A DNA stretch of 36,453 nt from Nanobdellota archaeon (GTDB taxonomy: Archaea > Nanobdellota > Nanobdellia > Pacearchaeales > GW2011-AR1): contig JAGWGZ010000008.1 of NCBI GenBank assembly GCA_028867075.1, positions 1 through 36,453 on the forward strand. The letters run 5' to 3'. How positions within the stretch are numbered: position 1 is the stretch's first letter; each line of letters opens with the position of its first letter. Positions 34,589 through 36,453 of the stretch are shown one piece after another. The notes under the pieces were generated by a model. That model ran no database searches. It saw nothing but the letters and a program-made list of their open reading frames with translations, and had not been told where the DNA came from. Position numbers and translations under genes: made by a program.

Positions 34589-36453
34589 ATGGCAGACAAA
34601 AAAGACTACAGCAGTGAGAGCATAAAAGTGCTTGAAGGCCTTGAAGGAGTGAGAAAAAGGCCTGCGATGTACATAGGCGGAACCGGAAAGGACGGTTTGC
34701 ACCATCTGGTTTATGAGATTGTTGACAACTCTGTTGACGAGGCTCTGGCCGGGTTTTGCAGAATTATCAATGTAATCATAAACAAGGACGGCTCTGTGAC
34801 TGTCGATGATGACGGGAGGGGAATCCCTGTTGATATGCATCCTGTTTACAAGATGCCTGCATTACAGGTGGCTTTGACAAAATTGCATGCAGGAGGTAAG
34901 TTTGACAAAAAATCCTACCAAATTTCAGGAGGTTTGCATGGAGTCGGAGTCTCTGTTGTGAATGCTCTCTCAAAAAAACTGATAATTGATGTAAAAAGAG
35001 ACGGAAAGATTCACAGGCAGGAATATTCGCGCGGAGATCCGCAAACAAAACTTGAAGTTGTGGGAAAATATGAAGGAGACAATACAGGAACAAAAATTAC
35101 TTTTTGGCCCGACAACGAGATTTTCTCAACTCTTGATTTTGATTACAGGGTGCTTGAAACAAGATTCAGGGAAATCGCTTTCCTTAATCCCGGGCTGAAA
35201 ATAATATTACATGATGAAAATCAGGGAAAGAAGGTTGAGTTTTATTATGAGGGGGGCCTGATAGAATTCATAAAGTGGATAAACAAATCAAAGGAAGTCT
35301 TGCATAAGCCCGTCTATTTCAAGAGAATATCCGACGGAATAACGGCAGAAGTCTGCATACAATACAATAACGGGTATCAGGAGAACATTTTCGGTTTTGT
35401 AAACACGATAAACACTGTTGAGGGCGGAACGCATGTTTCCGGTTTCAAGTCTGCATTGACAAAAGTTATCAATGATTATGCCAAGAAAAACAAAATGGTG
35501 AAGGATGAGAATGTTTCCGGCGAAGATGTTCGTGAAGGGCTTACTGCAATTATCAGCATAAAAATCCCAGAGCCGCAGTTTGAAGGCCAGACAAAAACGA
35601 AGCTTGGGAATTCCGATGTTAAGGGGCTTGTAGAATCCATCGTGAATGCTTCACTCTCGGAATTTTTTGAAGAAAATCCCGGGGTTGCGAAGAAGATCAT
35701 CTCAAAAGCTGCTGATGCAGCGAAGGCAAGGATGGCTGCAAAGAAGGCGAGGGATTTGGTAAGGAGAAAGAACGCGCTGTCTATCGGTGGAGGTCTTCCG
35801 GGAAAATTAGCGGATTGCTCAAGCAAGAAAACAGAAAATACTGAAGTTTATATCGTTGAGGGTGAGAGCGCAGGCGGCAGTGCAAAGCAGGCCAGAGATA
35901 AAGAGTTCCAGGCTGTTCTTCCGCTGAGAGGAAAAATCCTCAATATTGAAAAGGCAAATCCGTCAAAGGCTCTTTCAAGTGAGGAAATAATGAATCTTAT
36001 TACTGTCGTTGGCACAGGAAGCGGTGATCAATTTGACCAGGAAAATCTTAGATACAGCAAAATCATCATTATGACAGATGCGGATGTTGATGGAGAGCAC
36101 ATAAAAACTCTTTTACTGACGTTCTTCTTCAGATTCATGCCGCAGTTGATTGAGAACGGAAATATCTACGTTGCACTTCCCCCGCTTTTCAGGATAAGAA
36201 AGAAGAAGGATTATTATGTCTATACCGATGATGAATTGAAGAAACTTGCTAAGGAGCTTGGAGCAAGCAATGTCACAAGATTCAAGGGCCTCGGAGAGAT
36301 GAATCCCACCCAGCTCTGGGACACGACGATGAACCCGAAGACACGAAGGCTGAAAAAAATCTTTATTGAAGATGCTGTTGAAGCTGATCATGTTTTTACC
36401 ATGCTTATGGGAAGCGATGTCCAGGAAAGGAAACAATTCATTTCAAGGAATGC
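34589..36453 (+). CDS. gyrB: DNA gyrase subunit B (3' end outside window)
   Basis: Open frame from ATG 34589: MADKKDYSSESIKVLEGLEGVRKRPAMYIGGTGKDGLHHLVYEIVDNSVDEAL...; TOPRIM VEGESAGGSAKQARDKEFQAVLPLRGKILN and TDADVDGEHI. Confidence 0.95.
   Translation, partial: MADKKDYSSESIKVLEGLEGVRKRPAMYIGGTGKDGLHHLVYEIVDNSVDEALAGFCRIINVIINKDGSVTVDDDGRGIPVDMHPVYKMPALQVALTKLHAGGKFDKKSYQISGGLHGVGVSVVNALSKKLIIDVKRDGKIHRQEYSRGDPQTKLEVVGKYEGDNTGTKITFWPDNEIFSTLDFDYRVLETRFREIAFLNPGLKIILHDENQGKKVEFYYEGGLIEFIKWINKSKEVLHKPVYFKRISDGITAEVCIQYNNGYQENIFGFVNTINTVEGGTHVSGFKSALTKVINDYAKKNKMVKDENVSGEDVREGLTAIISIKIPEPQFEGQTKTKLGNSDVKGLVESIVNASLSEFFEENPGVAKKIISKAADAAKARMAAKKARDLVRRKNALSIGGGLPGKLADCSSKKTENTEVYIVEGESAGGSAKQARDKEFQAVLPLRGKILNIEKANPSKALSSEEIMNLITVVGTGSGDQFDQENLRYSKIIIMTDADVDGEHIKTLLLTFFFRFMPQLIENGNIYVALPPLFRIRKKKDYYVYTDDELKKLAKELGASNVTRFKGLGEMNPTQLWDTTMNPKTRRLKKIFIEDAVEADHVFTMLMGSDVQERKQFISRN

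Noticed and set aside
34776-36436. Minus-strand ORFs (105, 116, 107 aa) over the end of the window
   Set aside because: They lie antisense to gyrB, which is a continuous, clearly conserved frame not shown in the track because it runs off the end.

Overview
This 36.5 kb window is AT-rich and archaeal. It carries r-proteins L7Ae, S28e and L24e, Kae1, Dph2, and leaderless TATA-type promoters. The mixture with bacterial-type GyrB, SUF proteins and many short tightly packed genes suggests a DPANN-like lineage (Pace-/Woesearchaeota-like); this placement is inference, not proof. Main blocks: (1) surface or secreted proteins, an HTH-nucleotidyltransferase and a DUF2683/RelE toxin-antitoxin pair; (2) Dph2 plus a redox cluster (2Fe-2S ferredoxin, LUD protein, thioredoxin-reductase-like flavoprotein, glutaredoxin-like protein, MFS transporter); (3) tRNA-Ser(CGA); (4) a MacB/LolD-type ABC operon with an embedded small unknown gene, divergent from an Fe/Mn superoxide dismutase; (5) a glycan cluster (741-aa GT4 fusion, six-hairpin glycosidase, GH130-like phosphorylase, GT4, PIG-L deacetylase, NagB); (6) a SUF operon (SufB, SufU/IscU-like, SufC, FNR-like flavoprotein) divergent from an HTH regulator with C-terminal cysteines; (7) a ferric-reductase/NOX-like flavocytochrome, tRNA-Pro(CGG), a DsbA-like protein, and YchF; (8) a minimal Pol X, DUF167, metallopeptidase, DUF192, and a 46-aa Lys-rich protein; (9) Kae1 and a Cys-rich surface protein; (10) an L7Ae/S28e/L24e operon with two unknown small genes inserted, followed by gyrB running off the end. 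The best leads are a palindrome, ATTAACTATAGTTAAT, at the sufB start whose half-site recurs at the sod and ABC-operon starts; the GH130/GT glycan cluster; the unknown genes in the ribosomal operon with a 12-nt scar-like repeat; and a dispersed GTTTGATAAAG hairpin repeat. No CRISPR array, rRNA or transposase was seen.
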